Shown: positions 16,090-24,769 of the stretch, piece by piece | How the letters are laid out: every line of letters starts with the position of its first letter | How positions within the stretch are numbered: the first letter of the stretch is position 1 | NCBI GenBank assembly: GCA_965230345.1 | Contig: CBDDKR010000002.1 | Location: forward strand, 930,001 to 994,000 | Length of the DNA stretch: 64,000 nucleotides | Reading direction: 5' to 3' | From: JADKBO01 sp965230345 | GTDB lineage: Bacteria; Bacteroidota; Bacteroidia; Chitinophagales; Saprospiraceae | Notes under the pieces: generated by a model | Told to the model about the DNA's origin: nothing | Databases searched by the model: none | What the model saw: the letters and a program-made list of their open reading frames with translations, nothing else | Translations under genes and position numbers: made by a program

Positions 16090-18357
16090 ATGAACAAGTA
16101 TTTTCTTGTTTTGTGCAGTTTTCTTTTTGTTCAAATGATGAATGGTCAAGAAAAATTTGCGCAATTGGAAGAATTATTGCCATCTGCCAATAGTTATAGA
16201 ACTGCCTCTGGTGCTCCTGGCCATGAATATTGGCAACAGAAGGCAGATTACGTAATGGATATTGTATTAGATGATGAAAAGCAAATAATTAGAGGTGAAG
16301 AAACCATTACCTATTGGAATAATTCTCCTGATCAATTGAATTATTTGTGGCTTCAATTGGATCAAAATGTTCGAGCGAAAGATTCAGATACTCATTTGAT
16401 TAATGAAAGGAGGATGAATTCTACGATGAATCGAAAAGAGATCGATAAATGGAATAATGAATTTGATGGAGGATTTAATATTGAACATGTATTGGATAAT
16501 AATAGCAATGAGCTGAAGTATGTGATCAATAAAACAATGATGAAGGTTAGTCTTCCCTCTGTTCTTAAACCTGGAGATAGTTATTCTTTTAGTATTAAAT
16601 GGTGGTACAATATAAATGATAGAATGCAGATCGGAGGGAGATCCGGTTATGAGTACTTTAAGGAAGATGATAATTATTTGTATACTATAGCACAGTTTTT
16701 TCCTAGAATGTGTGTTTATGATGATGTAAATGGTTGGCAGAATAAACAGTTTTTGGGTAGGGGAGAGTTTGCTTTGACGTTTGGTGATTATAATGTGAAT
16801 ATTACAGTTCCTAGTGATCATCTTGTTGCTGCAACTGGAGAGTTGAATAATATGAAAGAAGTGTTGTCTAAAAAGCAGAGAGATAGATATGAAAGGGCTA
16901 AAAAAGAATACAAACAACCAGTAATTATTGCGAGTGAGGAGGAAGCTGTAAAAAGAGAGAAATCAAAGAGTAATAAAACTAAGACGTGGAAGTTTGAAGC
17001 AAAGAATGTTAGAGATTTTGCGTTTGCCTCTTCTCGTAAGTTTATATGGGATGCTATGGCTCATAAATCTGGTGATAAAGTTGTTATGGCAATGTCGATG
17101 TATCCAAAGGAGGGAAATCCGTTATGGGAGAAGTATAGTACAAAAGCGGTGGCTCATACTTTAAAATGGTATTCGCATTATACGTTTGATTATCCATATC
17201 CAGTAGCATGGAGTATAAATGCTGATCGTATAGGAATGGAGTATCCGATGATTTGTTTTAATTTCGGTAGATGTGAAAAGGATGGTACATATACTAAAAG
17301 AACAAAGTATGGTATGATTGGTGTAATTATTCATGAGGTTGGTCATAATTATTTTCCAATGATTGTAAATAGTGATGAAAGGCAATGGACATGGATGGAT
17401 GAAGGCTTGAATTCGTATGTGCAATATTTGACTGAACAACAGTGGGAACCTAATTTTCCTTCTAGAAGAGGTCCGGCATATAAAATTGTTAATTATATGA
17501 AAGGGGATAAGGATAAGATGGTGCCCATTATGACAAATAGTGAGTCTATTCATCAATTTGGTAATAATGCTTATGGTAAACCTGCTACAGCTTTAAACAT
17601 ATTGAGAGAGACGGTTGTAGGAAGAGAATTATTTGATGATGCGTTTAGAGAGTATTGCCATAGATGGAAGTTTAAAAGTCCTAGTCCTGCTGATTTCTTT
17701 AGATCTTTAGAAGATGCTAGTGCTGTGGATCTTGATTGGTTTTGGAGAGCATGGTTTTACACTACAGATCATGTGGATTTGAGTTTATCAGATGTTAAGG
17801 CTTATGCAATGAATCCTGAGAACCCGTCGGATAGGTATGAATTGGTATTGGAATCTAGAGCTGAAAGTCCTAAGTATATAACTGATGTTAGAAATAAGGA
17901 CATTAAGGATATGTATTGTGAAGAGGACCCTACTATACTTGATTTTTATTCTAGTTATGATGCAGATAAACCAGATGCCTTAGATCTTGAAAATTGGAAT
18001 TCTACTGAAAATAATGACAAACATTTATATTATGAATTCACTGTTGATAATGTTGGTGGCAATCCTATGCCTATTATAATAAATGTTGTATATGAAGATG
18101 GAGAAGTAGAATACAAAAAGTATCCTGCAGAAGTATGGAGAAAAGGAAACACGTCATTTACGACAACTATTAAATCTGATAAAAGAATAAAGGAAATCGT
18201 TCTAGATCCTTATTTAGAAACGGCTGATGTTGATAGAAGTAATAATTATTATCCTCCAAAAGAAGAAAGAAGTGGTTTTGACGTTTTTAAAGGAAATCAA
18301 AATATGGGGGAGAATCCGATGCAAAGAGCCAATAGAATTAAGAAGATAAGACCGTAA
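16090..18357 (+). CDS. Secreted M1-family (gluzincin) metallopeptidase
   Basis: 755 residues with a signal peptide (MNKYFLVLCSFLFVQMMNGQ). Residues 50-330 form the N-terminal beta domain of M1 peptidases. The zinc site is HEVGHN at 415-419 with the third ligand Glu438 in WMDEGLNSY, exactly the HExxH-x18-E spacing. An M1 GAMEN-like exopeptidase loop is not evident; YPMICFNFG precedes the site. It probably digests peptides in the periplasm or outside the cell. There is no T9SS tail: the C-terminus is a beta-rich domain ending in basic residues. The stop codon abuts a parS-like 16-mer. Confidence 0.9.
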   Translation: MNKYFLVLCSFLFVQMMNGQEKFAQLEELLPSANSYRTASGAPGHEYWQQKADYVMDIVLDDEKQIIRGEETITYWNNSPDQLNYLWLQLDQNVRAKDSDTHLINERRMNSTMNRKEIDKWNNEFDGGFNIEHVLDNNSNELKYVINKTMMKVSLPSVLKPGDSYSFSIKWWYNINDRMQIGGRSGYEYFKEDDNYLYTIAQFFPRMCVYDDVNGWQNKQFLGRGEFALTFGDYNVNITVPSDHLVAATGELNNMKEVLSKKQRDRYERAKKEYKQPVIIASEEEAVKREKSKSNKTKTWKFEAKNVRDFAFASSRKFIWDAMAHKSGDKVVMAMSMYPKEGNPLWEKYSTKAVAHTLKWYSHYTFDYPYPVAWSINADRIGMEYPMICFNFGRCEKDGTYTKRTKYGMIGVIIHEVGHNYFPMIVNSDERQWTWMDEGLNSYVQYLTEQQWEPNFPSRRGPAYKIVNYMKGDKDKMVPIMTNSESIHQFGNNAYGKPATALNILRETVVGRELFDDAFREYCHRWKFKSPSPADFFRSLEDASAVDLDWFWRAWFYTTDHVDLSLSDVKAYAMNPENPSDRYELVLESRAESPKYITDVRNKDIKDMYCEEDPTILDFYSSYDADKPDALDLENWNSTENNDKHLYYEFTVDNVGGNPMPIIINVVYEDGEVEYKKYPAEVWRKGNTSFTTTIKSDKRIKEIVLDPYLETADVDRSNNYYPPKEERSGFDVFKGNQNMGENPMQRANRIKKIRP

Positions 18358-18373
18358 TGTTCCACGTGGAACA
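18358..18373. promoter_or_regulatory. parS-type centromere site 1
   Basis: The 16-base perfect palindrome TGTTCCACGTGGAACA fits the ParB-binding consensus TGTTnCACGTGnAACA. It begins on the base after the stop codon of the M1 peptidase gene. It is separated from the second site by 28 bases. Confidence 0.8.
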
Positions 18374-18381
18374 TTCGAATG

Positions 18382-18437
18382 AATAAAAAAAATAGGGTAT
18401 ATGTTTCACGTGAAACATATACCCTATTTTTTTTATT
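18382..18437. terminator. 56-bp perfect palindrome acting as two-way terminator, with parS at its centre
   Basis: Arms of 28 bases are perfectly complementary around the centre 18409/18410. Each end has an eight-base A/T tract, so an RNA from either direction would fold a hairpin followed by U residues. It ends the convergent genes 16090-18357 and 18433-19944, and includes the stop codon of the latter. The central 16 bases are a parS site, so one sequence may serve both transcription termination and ParB binding. Confidence 0.85.
18402..18417. promoter_or_regulatory. parS-type centromere site 2
   Basis: TGTTTCACGTGAAACA is identical to the classic chromosomal parS sequence bound by ParB/Spo0J. 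Two sites 28 bases apart are unlikely by chance. Chromosomal parS sites lie mostly near the origin, so this suggests an origin-proximal window. No parA or parB gene is in the window. Confidence 0.9.
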
Positions 18438-19944
18438 GAATTACAATTTTTCTAACAATAGGTTGATTATTGATGTAACTTCTTAAAAAGTATAAACCAG
18501 AAGGTAAGTCACTTGATAATTTTACAGAACTGCTAGCATTTTCATAATCGTCTACCTTATGCCCATTAATATCAAATAGTTCAATATCAATATTTTTAAA
18601 ACTAAAGAATAAAGTACGATCTCTACCAAAAATTGTAGGATTGAAGTTTTCTTCTGTATGTGTGTCAACTGTGCTACTTACATTTGTAACATTGAAATAT
18701 TTGCTACTAATATCATTCCATGAATAGCAAGTATTGAAATTACTCATTGGTACTACACCCCAATACAATGTTCTACCTACCAGAAATTTCTCCAATTCAA
18801 AAGATGTAAATGTTTCATTGGTAAAAGTTTGCTTGATTGTCGAGTTTAATGAAGTATCTAGTGATACTTTTACCATGTAATATTTAGCATTTTCAACTTC
18901 ATCCCATTCAAGATCAAGTTTTTCGTAGTAAATATTTTCACCAATTAAAGGATTTGTTAGTTTTATATCCACAGATAAAAGAGAATCAATTTCAAATGAA
19001 TGACTCAAAAGATAAGGACGATCATCTAAAATGTTTGCTCTCATTGCTGCGATCTGTTCATCAGAAAACCTATAGCTGCAATTATCATGAGCATAAGACA
19101 TAATTAAAGTTCCATCAGATCTAAATTCTTCTCCATTAGGATCTTTCATTCGGTTTGGGCTAAAATTATCACCAGCACATTGCCAACGTATAGCTAAATA
19201 ATCGGATTCTGTATCACAGAATCCATCAGCAGCATAGGAACAATTACTGCGATCTACTTTTTCTACAAAAACAGTATCTATGATTAAGGTATCTCTAATT
19301 AGTGTGTCTTTAAAGTAGGTATAATTGATGGTTACTCTTTCTGGTGCTTTATTTTCAAAACTATGATCCACGGAGCCATCATGTGTGACTCCACCTTCCC
19401 ATCCCAAAAATGGATGAGGTAAAGAAAAATTGTGACCCATTTCGTGGGCCCATGTGTGATCGTCGACATCTGTACATGATATTGCTAAACATACTCCAGC
19501 ATAAGGTAGATTATATCCACAATTTCCAGCTGCATTTTGTACAACGTAAACATTTACTACATTTTCAACATTGTTTTCAAACATCATATCCGCACCTTCC
19601 AAAATAGTCTGATGACCATAGTGTTGAGTATTGTTAATATAATTGATTTCATCAAAAATGTAAAATTGAATATTCGCTGGCTCGAAATCCTTATTTAACG
19701 TACAAAGACTGCCAAATATCTTCGTAGCACTAATGTATCCTGTACCATTATCTGTACCAACCACATGAATTTTTAAAGGAACATATAAAACATCGTTGCT
19801 TCTTGGGTATGCATTTGGATTACGTTGATATTCCTTTAACCAATCACTTCGTCCGTGATGAGATCCACAAGGCTTTAAATTACTTTGTGCAATTAGAATA
19901 ACATGACTAAGTGTTAATAGAAAAATGTAGATTATTTTTACCAT
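18433..19944 (-). CDS. Secreted M43-like metalloprotease with T9SS sorting domain
   Basis: 503 residues with a signal peptide (1-20). The zinc motif at 167-177 is HEMGHNFSLPH, the metzincin HExxHxxGxxH pattern with Ser in place of Gly; a Met-turn follows (GTLIMSYAHD). This matches the pappalysin-like M43 group. Residues 330-420 form a fibronectin-like region, and the last 80 residues a type A sorting domain (SSDLPSGLYFLRSYI). It should be an extracellular protease exported by T9SS. Its stop codon is inside the parS-bearing palindrome. Confidence 0.86.
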   Translation of the reverse strand: MVKIIYIFLLTLSHVILIAQSNLKPCGSHHGRSDWLKEYQRNPNAYPRSNDVLYVPLKIHVVGTDNGTGYISATKIFGSLCTLNKDFEPANIQFYIFDEINYINNTQHYGHQTILEGADMMFENNVENVVNVYVVQNAAGNCGYNLPYAGVCLAISCTDVDDHTWAHEMGHNFSLPHPFLGWEGGVTHDGSVDHSFENKAPERVTINYTYFKDTLIRDTLIIDTVFVEKVDRSNCSYAADGFCDTESDYLAIRWQCAGDNFSPNRMKDPNGEEFRSDGTLIMSYAHDNCSYRFSDEQIAAMRANILDDRPYLLSHSFEIDSLLSVDIKLTNPLIGENIYYEKLDLEWDEVENAKYYMVKVSLDTSLNSTIKQTFTNETFTSFELEKFLVGRTLYWGVVPMSNFNTCYSWNDISSKYFNVTNVSSTVDTHTEENFNPTIFGRDRTLFFSFKNIDIELFDINGHKVDDYENASSSVKLSSDLPSGLYFLRSYINNQPIVRKIVIQ

Positions 19945-20289
19945 AATTGAATTTTTAGACTTAAAACTAATAATAATCTCACTTTTACCATATATGTTTA
20001 TTTTCTCATCTCAAGAAAAGAGGGTTATCCTCCATTCACTAGTTGGCAATATCGTGTAATGAAATTAGAAAAATTGGTTCAAATATTTTGTTGATACGAA
20101 ACGTCAAGAAAGGATGAAGCTCATGATATATGCATCTTGGTATAAACAAAATCATGAAAGAAAAACATTAATCTAAATTCTAAATAATAACAAATTAGAA
20201 GATTTATTTAACCAAAACAATAATCCCTTTTACGACTATAATATTTTGGCTATTTATTGTTACTTTGTTTTTTTAAATGATGAAGTTTC
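19945..20289. other. Intergenic gap, nothing recognised
   Basis: 345 bases between the divergent M43-like and yidD genes. No gene, tRNA or clear hairpin was seen; it should hold both promoters. Confidence 0.5.
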
Positions 20290-20562
20290 TTGGTAAGAAT
20301 TATAGAACAAATATTAATATTACCGATACGGTTGTACCAAGTATTGATAAGTCCTATGTTGGGTAACAATTGCAGGTATATGCCAACATGTAGTCAATAC
20401 ATGATTATTGCTATAAAAGAATGGGGACCCATCAAAGGTGTTTATATAGGTATAAAGAGGATAGGGCGTTGTCATCCATTGAGTAAGACTCACGGACCAG
20501 ACCCTGTACCAAGAAATCCTAAAAAAAGTATAGATCATGATTCAAAGACCACGACGGAATAG
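20290..20562 (+). CDS. yidD: Membrane protein insertion efficiency factor YidD
   Basis: 90 residues that match YidD along the whole length: IRLYQVLISPMLGNNCRYMPTCSQYMIIAIKEWGPIKG and IKRIGRCHP. It assists YidC/Sec membrane protein insertion at the inner face of the membrane. The only usable start in this frame is TTG at 20290, because in-frame stops lie just upstream (20278-20283) and no ATG precedes the conserved region. Its end overlaps hemB by 26 bases, so the two are translationally coupled. Normally yidD sits near rnpA/yidC; here it is with hemB. Confidence 0.9.
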   Translation: MVRIIEQILILPIRLYQVLISPMLGNNCRYMPTCSQYMIIAIKEWGPIKGVYIGIKRIGRCHPLSKTHGPDPVPRNPKKSIDHDSKTTTE

Positions 20563-21529
20563 AAAATCACAAGCAATCCGATCCATGATATCGGAAAATA
20601 GGGTAGAAATTGATAACTTAATCCAACCTATTTTTCTAGTAGAAGGACAAAATGTAAAAGAAACCATTACATCACTACCAGTCGCCCAGCGATTATCAAT
20701 TGACAATGTTTTATTGGAGATTGAAGAATGTGTAGATCTTGGAATCCGAAGTTTTATTATGTTTCCTGCCATTCCAGAATCCAAGAAGGACAAAATTGCA
20801 TCGTATAGCTACAACGTTGATAATTTTTACCTTACCGCAGCTTCTGAAATTAAAAGTCGTTTTCCCGATATAACTTTAATAAGTGATGTGGCCATGGACC
20901 CTTATAATATTGATGGTCATGATGGATATGTCGAAAATGGAAGAATTCTAAATGATAGAACACTTCCAATTTTACAAAAAATGGCTATCGCTCAGGCAAA
21001 GGTTGGTTTTGATGTATTAGGACCTTCTGATATGATGGATGGTAGGATAGAAGCAATTCGAAGCGCCTTGGACCATGAAGGTTTTTACAATACGTCTATT
21101 ATGTCTTATACGGCAAAATATTGTAGTGCTTTCTATGGACCTTTTAGAGATGCATTAGATTCTGCTCCTAAGGCAGGAGATAAGAAAACATATCAAATGG
21201 ATCCAGCCAATAGTCAAGAAGCATTAATAGAAGCGGAACTTGATGATATGGAAGGGGCCGACTTCTTGATGGTAAAACCCGCAGTGCATTATTTGGATGT
21301 AATTCACTTACTAAAAACTCATTTTTCTAAACCAATTGCTGCTTATCATGTAAGTGGTGAGTGTGCAATGTTGTGTGCTGCAGTGCAAAATGGTTGGCTA
21401 GAGTATAAGAAGGTAATGCCTGAGACATTATTGAGCTTAAAACGGGCGGGAACGGATGCTATCATAACATACTTTGCTAAGGATTTTGCGAGATTAAGGA
21501 ATAATTTAGAACCACTATTCAAAGTATAG
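20537..21529 (+). CDS. hemB: Porphobilinogen synthase (delta-aminolevulinate dehydratase)
   Basis: 330 residues. The two active-site lysines are in SYTAKYCSAFYGPFRDA and FLMVKPAVHYLDVI. The metal region reads SDVAMDPYNIDGHDG, with Asp/Ala in place of the Cys cluster, so it is the Mg-dependent rather than the Zn-dependent type. The enzyme condenses two 5-aminolevulinate molecules to porphobilinogen in heme synthesis, which links to ctaA 6 kb away. It starts inside the 3' end of yidD and is followed 10 bases later by a small membrane gene. Confidence 0.96.
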   Translation: MIQRPRRNRKSQAIRSMISENRVEIDNLIQPIFLVEGQNVKETITSLPVAQRLSIDNVLLEIEECVDLGIRSFIMFPAIPESKKDKIASYSYNVDNFYLTAASEIKSRFPDITLISDVAMDPYNIDGHDGYVENGRILNDRTLPILQKMAIAQAKVGFDVLGPSDMMDGRIEAIRSALDHEGFYNTSIMSYTAKYCSAFYGPFRDALDSAPKAGDKKTYQMDPANSQEALIEAELDDMEGADFLMVKPAVHYLDVIHLLKTHFSKPIAAYHVSGECAMLCAAVQNGWLEYKKVMPETLLSLKRAGTDAIITYFAKDFARLRNNLEPLFKV

Positions 21530-21539
21530 AAAACCAGTG

Positions 21540-22055
21540 ATGAAGTTAGAATTTAGAACAAAACTAGTAGATCATTCCTATGCAAAGAAATTGAGTGCTT
21601 TTGCATTAATGTTGTACATCACATTGCCAGTAACTTGCATTACAATAATGTTGAGTTACGTTGAAAAATCATGGACACCGACCATTGGTGGATTAATGCT
21701 CTACTTATTTGCACAAGCAATAGTTGATCATAGGTATAAGAAATACATAACTAGTGTAGATCAAAACGCCATCACCTTTACACCAATCCGGCTTAAAATT
21801 GATAATATTACTTATGATTTAAAGCAATGTTCTTCTATAAAACCAGGGAAAAATTGGTATCACGATAGTTTTTCATTCTTAGATACCTTGCGAATATTGA
21901 TTGGAATGAAGAAACACAATACCATTGAAATTGAGTTTAATGGTATATCTGAAACTTATGAATTTTTTATCAGTCAATTGGATGATATTGAAACACTCAA
22001 AGCAATAATTCGTAAGTGGAGAGAACTTGGATATTCCGTTGAAAAATCGAATTAA
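21540..22055 (+). CDS. Two-helix membrane protein, unknown function
   Basis: 171 residues from ATG 21540 (an in-frame GTG at 21537 directly precedes it). Two hydrophobic helices (about residues 18-42 and 48-66) are followed by a soluble domain with alternating strands and a C-terminal helix, which could be a PH-like fold (an impression only). It is 10 bases after hemB, so probably in the same transcript. I recognise no family. It converges on the next minus gene with only 8 bases between. Confidence 0.65.
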   Translation: MKLEFRTKLVDHSYAKKLSAFALMLYITLPVTCITIMLSYVEKSWTPTIGGLMLYLFAQAIVDHRYKKYITSVDQNAITFTPIRLKIDNITYDLKQCSSIKPGKNWYHDSFSFLDTLRILIGMKKHNTIEIEFNGISETYEFFISQLDDIETLKAIIRKWRELGYSVEKSN

Positions 22056-22063
22056 TACGCTAG

Positions 22064-22717
22064 CTATAAACTTCCTTTTCTATATCTACAGGGCATAGAT
22101 ACGTGTAAATGGTCACCAGTTCCTGTATGTCTAAGTGTGCGAAAACCGAGAATTTTAAAATATACTTTTAAGAGTTGGTTTCGTATAGTAGTGCGGTCTC
22201 TTGTTCTTAGATCAACGGCGTAAATATATCCATCTTTTTGTTTGTAATGTAAAGAATGTTTTTTACTAGGCAAATTCATTCGTTTGTAGTCTTCTGGAAC
22301 TCTACTTGCATCTGTTATAATGGCTTTTTTATCCATAATAAACAAGGTTGTACAAGCCAATCTGAATATGGGATTTAAACTATAGTATTCCTTTGAAATA
22401 CCAGAGCTTGCTGCATTTTTTTCCGAATTGAATGATACACCGTAAAACACAAAAGACAGAACCAACATACAGAAGACAACAAATCTCCGACGTATATAAA
22501 GCAATTTGTTCTTTTTAGAACTTACTAAACCATAGAAATAGAAAAAATATCCAAGCAACAAGCCAGTAGTGACTAGAGTAGAAATCCCTAAACTTATGTA
22601 AGGAGAGAAGTCCTTTTCGTAATGCAAAAATAGAGCACCTCTAATTAATACAATAAAAGGTAAAGAAATAATTAAAGTGAATTTTATAATATGGAAGATG
22701 AAAGATAACAAAGGCAA
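22064..22717 (-). CDS. Membrane protein with peptidase-M15-like metal-ligand pattern
   Basis: 217 residues. Three hydrophobic helices occupy residues 5-28, 40-63 and 80-98. The soluble tail contains HSLHYKQKDGYIYAVDLRT and TGTGDHLHVSMP. This order (SxH, then AVDL, then DHxH) resembles the His, Asp, His zinc ligands of VanY/M15 or DUF882 peptidases, which act on cell-wall peptides. The start is TTG at 22717: an in-frame stop is just upstream and the first ATG is about 88 residues in. It lies 15 bases after the SDR gene, so it is probably co-transcribed. The peptidase idea is inference from spacing only. Confidence 0.6.
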   Translation of the reverse strand: MPLLSFIFHIIKFTLIISLPFIVLIRGALFLHYEKDFSPYISLGISTLVTTGLLLGYFFYFYGLVSSKKNKLLYIRRRFVVFCMLVLSFVFYGVSFNSEKNAASSGISKEYYSLNPIFRLACTTLFIMDKKAIITDASRVPEDYKRMNLPSKKHSLHYKQKDGYIYAVDLRTRDRTTIRNQLLKVYFKILGFRTLRHTGTGDHLHVSMPCRYRKGSL

Positions 22718-22732
22718 AGAATAGCTGGTCTA

Positions 22733-23431
22733 TTATAAATCACCCAATTGTGGTCTAATTACTATTTCTTCGACAACTGCTGAATCTCCAAGCTCTATCG
22801 CGTTTCGAACAACTTTGGCAATATCTTTTGCCTGCATCAATCGTTCTTCGGGTAGATCAACACCTTTCCATGAATCTGACCAAGTTGCTCCAGGCAAAAT
22901 AGAGGTGACTTTTATACCTTTATCTTTTAACTCTTCGCGTAATACTTTGGAGAAACCAAGTAATGCAAATTTGGAAATAGAATATGATCCCCCATTTGGA
23001 TAGGCTATTTTACTTGCAATAGAACACATGTTTATTATATGTCCCTTCTTCTTTTGTAAAAATATAGATGATAAGGATCTGGTAAGATGATAGGCAGAAT
23101 ATAAATTTGTTTGAATCATGGTTTCGAGTTGATGATCATCTTCTTTTAGAATTTCTCCTGGGAGAAAAACACCCGCATTATTAATCAATATTTCTATATC
23201 CTGGTACTTTTCTCTTATTGTCTCTCCAAATGAAGTAACTTCATCTTTTATAGACATATCTATTTGATAACCAATAGAATGTACTTTATATTTATTTTGA
23301 ATATTTTGACAAACTAAATCTATTTCAGACTGACTTCTGCTACAAAGCACTAGATCATATCCCATACTTGCTAATTCGTAGGCAATAGCTTTTCCTATTC
23401 CCTTACTACTTCCAGTAACCACTGCTCTCAT
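22733..23431 (-). CDS. Short-chain dehydrogenase/reductase
   Basis: 232 residues of the classical SDR type: nucleotide-binding TGSSKGIGKAIA, NNAG in the fourth strand, and the Ser-Tyr-Lys triad in MCSIASKIAYPNGGSYSISK. It oxidises or reduces an alcohol or carbonyl using NAD(P); the Ser/Arg-type residues after the second strand (CSRS) suggest NADP. The substrate is unknown. The M15-like membrane gene follows at 15 bases. Confidence 0.9.
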   Translation of the reverse strand: MRAVVTGSSKGIGKAIAYELASMGYDLVLCSRSQSEIDLVCQNIQNKYKVHSIGYQIDMSIKDEVTSFGETIREKYQDIEILINNAGVFLPGEILKEDDHQLETMIQTNLYSAYHLTRSLSSIFLQKKKGHIINMCSIASKIAYPNGGSYSISKFALLGFSKVLREELKDKGIKVTSILPGATWSDSWKGVDLPEERLMQAKDIAKVVRNAIELGDSAVVEEIVIRPQLGDL

Positions 23432-23568
23432 ACTATTAAGTTTATGATGTAAAGTTAGTAACCATCTTTGATTATTCTAACGCATGGTTTCCTTTTAAAA
23501 TGATAAGTATATGTAAGTAAAATGCAATTCTTAGGTTAAATGCCTTTTTTAAAGTTAAACCATAGAAT

Positions 23569-24711
23569 TTAGAACTTAACGTTTAGATCAAAACGAAACC
23601 TTTGACCTGTTTCTTTATCATCTGTTGGAGATACCAGTTGATTTACATTATAATACTTTGCTATAAGGTTAATTTTATTGCTAATTGCAAAACCAGAGGA
23701 AAATTCAATTCCTTTAAAATTACTAAGTCTTCCATCGGGAGAATTAAAGGAAGAATAGTCCCATCTTGCCCAATCATTTTGAGCCATATAATCTAAAATG
23801 GAGTACTTTTCTAAATGAGCATAGGTTAATTTCACTTGCCATGATTTTGCCTCTTTTAACTTACCAAGTTGAATTCCAATAGTAAACCCTTGCTTTTGAT
23901 TTAGAAAATTGCTCGAAATATCTGTCTTTTGTCCATAAGTTTCTACATTATTGTAGAAATCAAAGTCTAATAGTAATGGGATATTACGATTGAAATTTAT
24001 CTTTCCTCCAAGGTGTATGATTGAATAGTCTAAAAAGCTAGTATGACCACCATCAGGAATATTGGGAATGTTCCTAAACAGGTATAGAGATGGAAAAACT
24101 GTTATAGTTTCATTCCAAAGATTAATGTATGATTGAAAGCCTTGAAAATAAGCATCGTCTTTTAAGGATTTATTGTTAGAAGCAAGGATGAAATGTCCAA
24201 TGTTAAACCCTAATTGATGTATTATACCATTAGAGATATCCATACTTTTTCCTACAGATATTCCTTCAGGATAAACATTATCAGACCAGAATAACTCATT
24301 ATTTTTATGAAAAGGAAAGTCGTTCTTCCCTAAGCTGATTTCAAACGATTTAAGTTCCGTTTGGAAAAAAAGCTTTTCGAAGCCAATCGGAAGAGTACCA
24401 AATTCTTTAAATCCTGTACCTAATGTGAGTTGTGGATCTTGTTGTTTATTCGGATCTCCAGTTCTAATGCGAAAACCAAATGAATATAAATCATGGATGT
24501 AAATTACTCCTGTCCGCAATCTATAACGAAGTCTAGATCTATTTTTTCTGTAAGATCCATTGGATTTTTTTGAATCCCAATCCAATTCGGTTCTAAATCT
24601 AAAGTCTAGATCAAATTTTAGTTTTGACCAAAGGGAATCCATTTGCCCTTCTAAGCCTAAGGAGATTAATGAAGTTAAAAAAAATAGATATAGTCTTTTG
24701 TTCTTCCTCAT
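23569..24711 (-). CDS. Porin-like outer-membrane beta-barrel protein
   Basis: 380 residues with a signal peptide (MRKNKRLYLFFLTSLISLGLEG) and a series of amphipathic strands rich in aromatic girdle residues. It ends in Phe (FRFDLNVKF), as barrel proteins do. The N-terminal strand RSRLRYRLRTGVIY and the long RFRTGDPNKQQDPQLTLG loop resemble the Bacteroidota 'putative porin' group. It probably forms a small-solute channel. It lies between the adhesin gene and an SDR gene and is not clearly in an operon. Confidence 0.72.
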   Translation of the reverse strand: MRKNKRLYLFFLTSLISLGLEGQMDSLWSKLKFDLDFRFRTELDWDSKKSNGSYRKNRSRLRYRLRTGVIYIHDLYSFGFRIRTGDPNKQQDPQLTLGTGFKEFGTLPIGFEKLFFQTELKSFEISLGKNDFPFHKNNELFWSDNVYPEGISVGKSMDISNGIIHQLGFNIGHFILASNNKSLKDDAYFQGFQSYINLWNETITVFPSLYLFRNIPNIPDGGHTSFLDYSIIHLGGKINFNRNIPLLLDFDFYNNVETYGQKTDISSNFLNQKQGFTIGIQLGKLKEAKSWQVKLTYAHLEKYSILDYMAQNDWARWDYSSFNSPDGRLSNFKGIEFSSGFAISNKINLIAKYYNVNQLVSPTDDKETGQRFRFDLNVKF

Positions 24712-24769
24712 AAGTCATAAACCGGTTACGGGTTTATTAGTAAATCATGAATTACTAAAGTATAAAATA

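Noticed and set aside
16384..17556. Long open frames (177 and 131 codons) opposite the M1 peptidase
   Set aside because: They lie antisense inside a clear peptidase gene, are rich in His/Ile/Thr runs typical of reverse frames, and lack family features.
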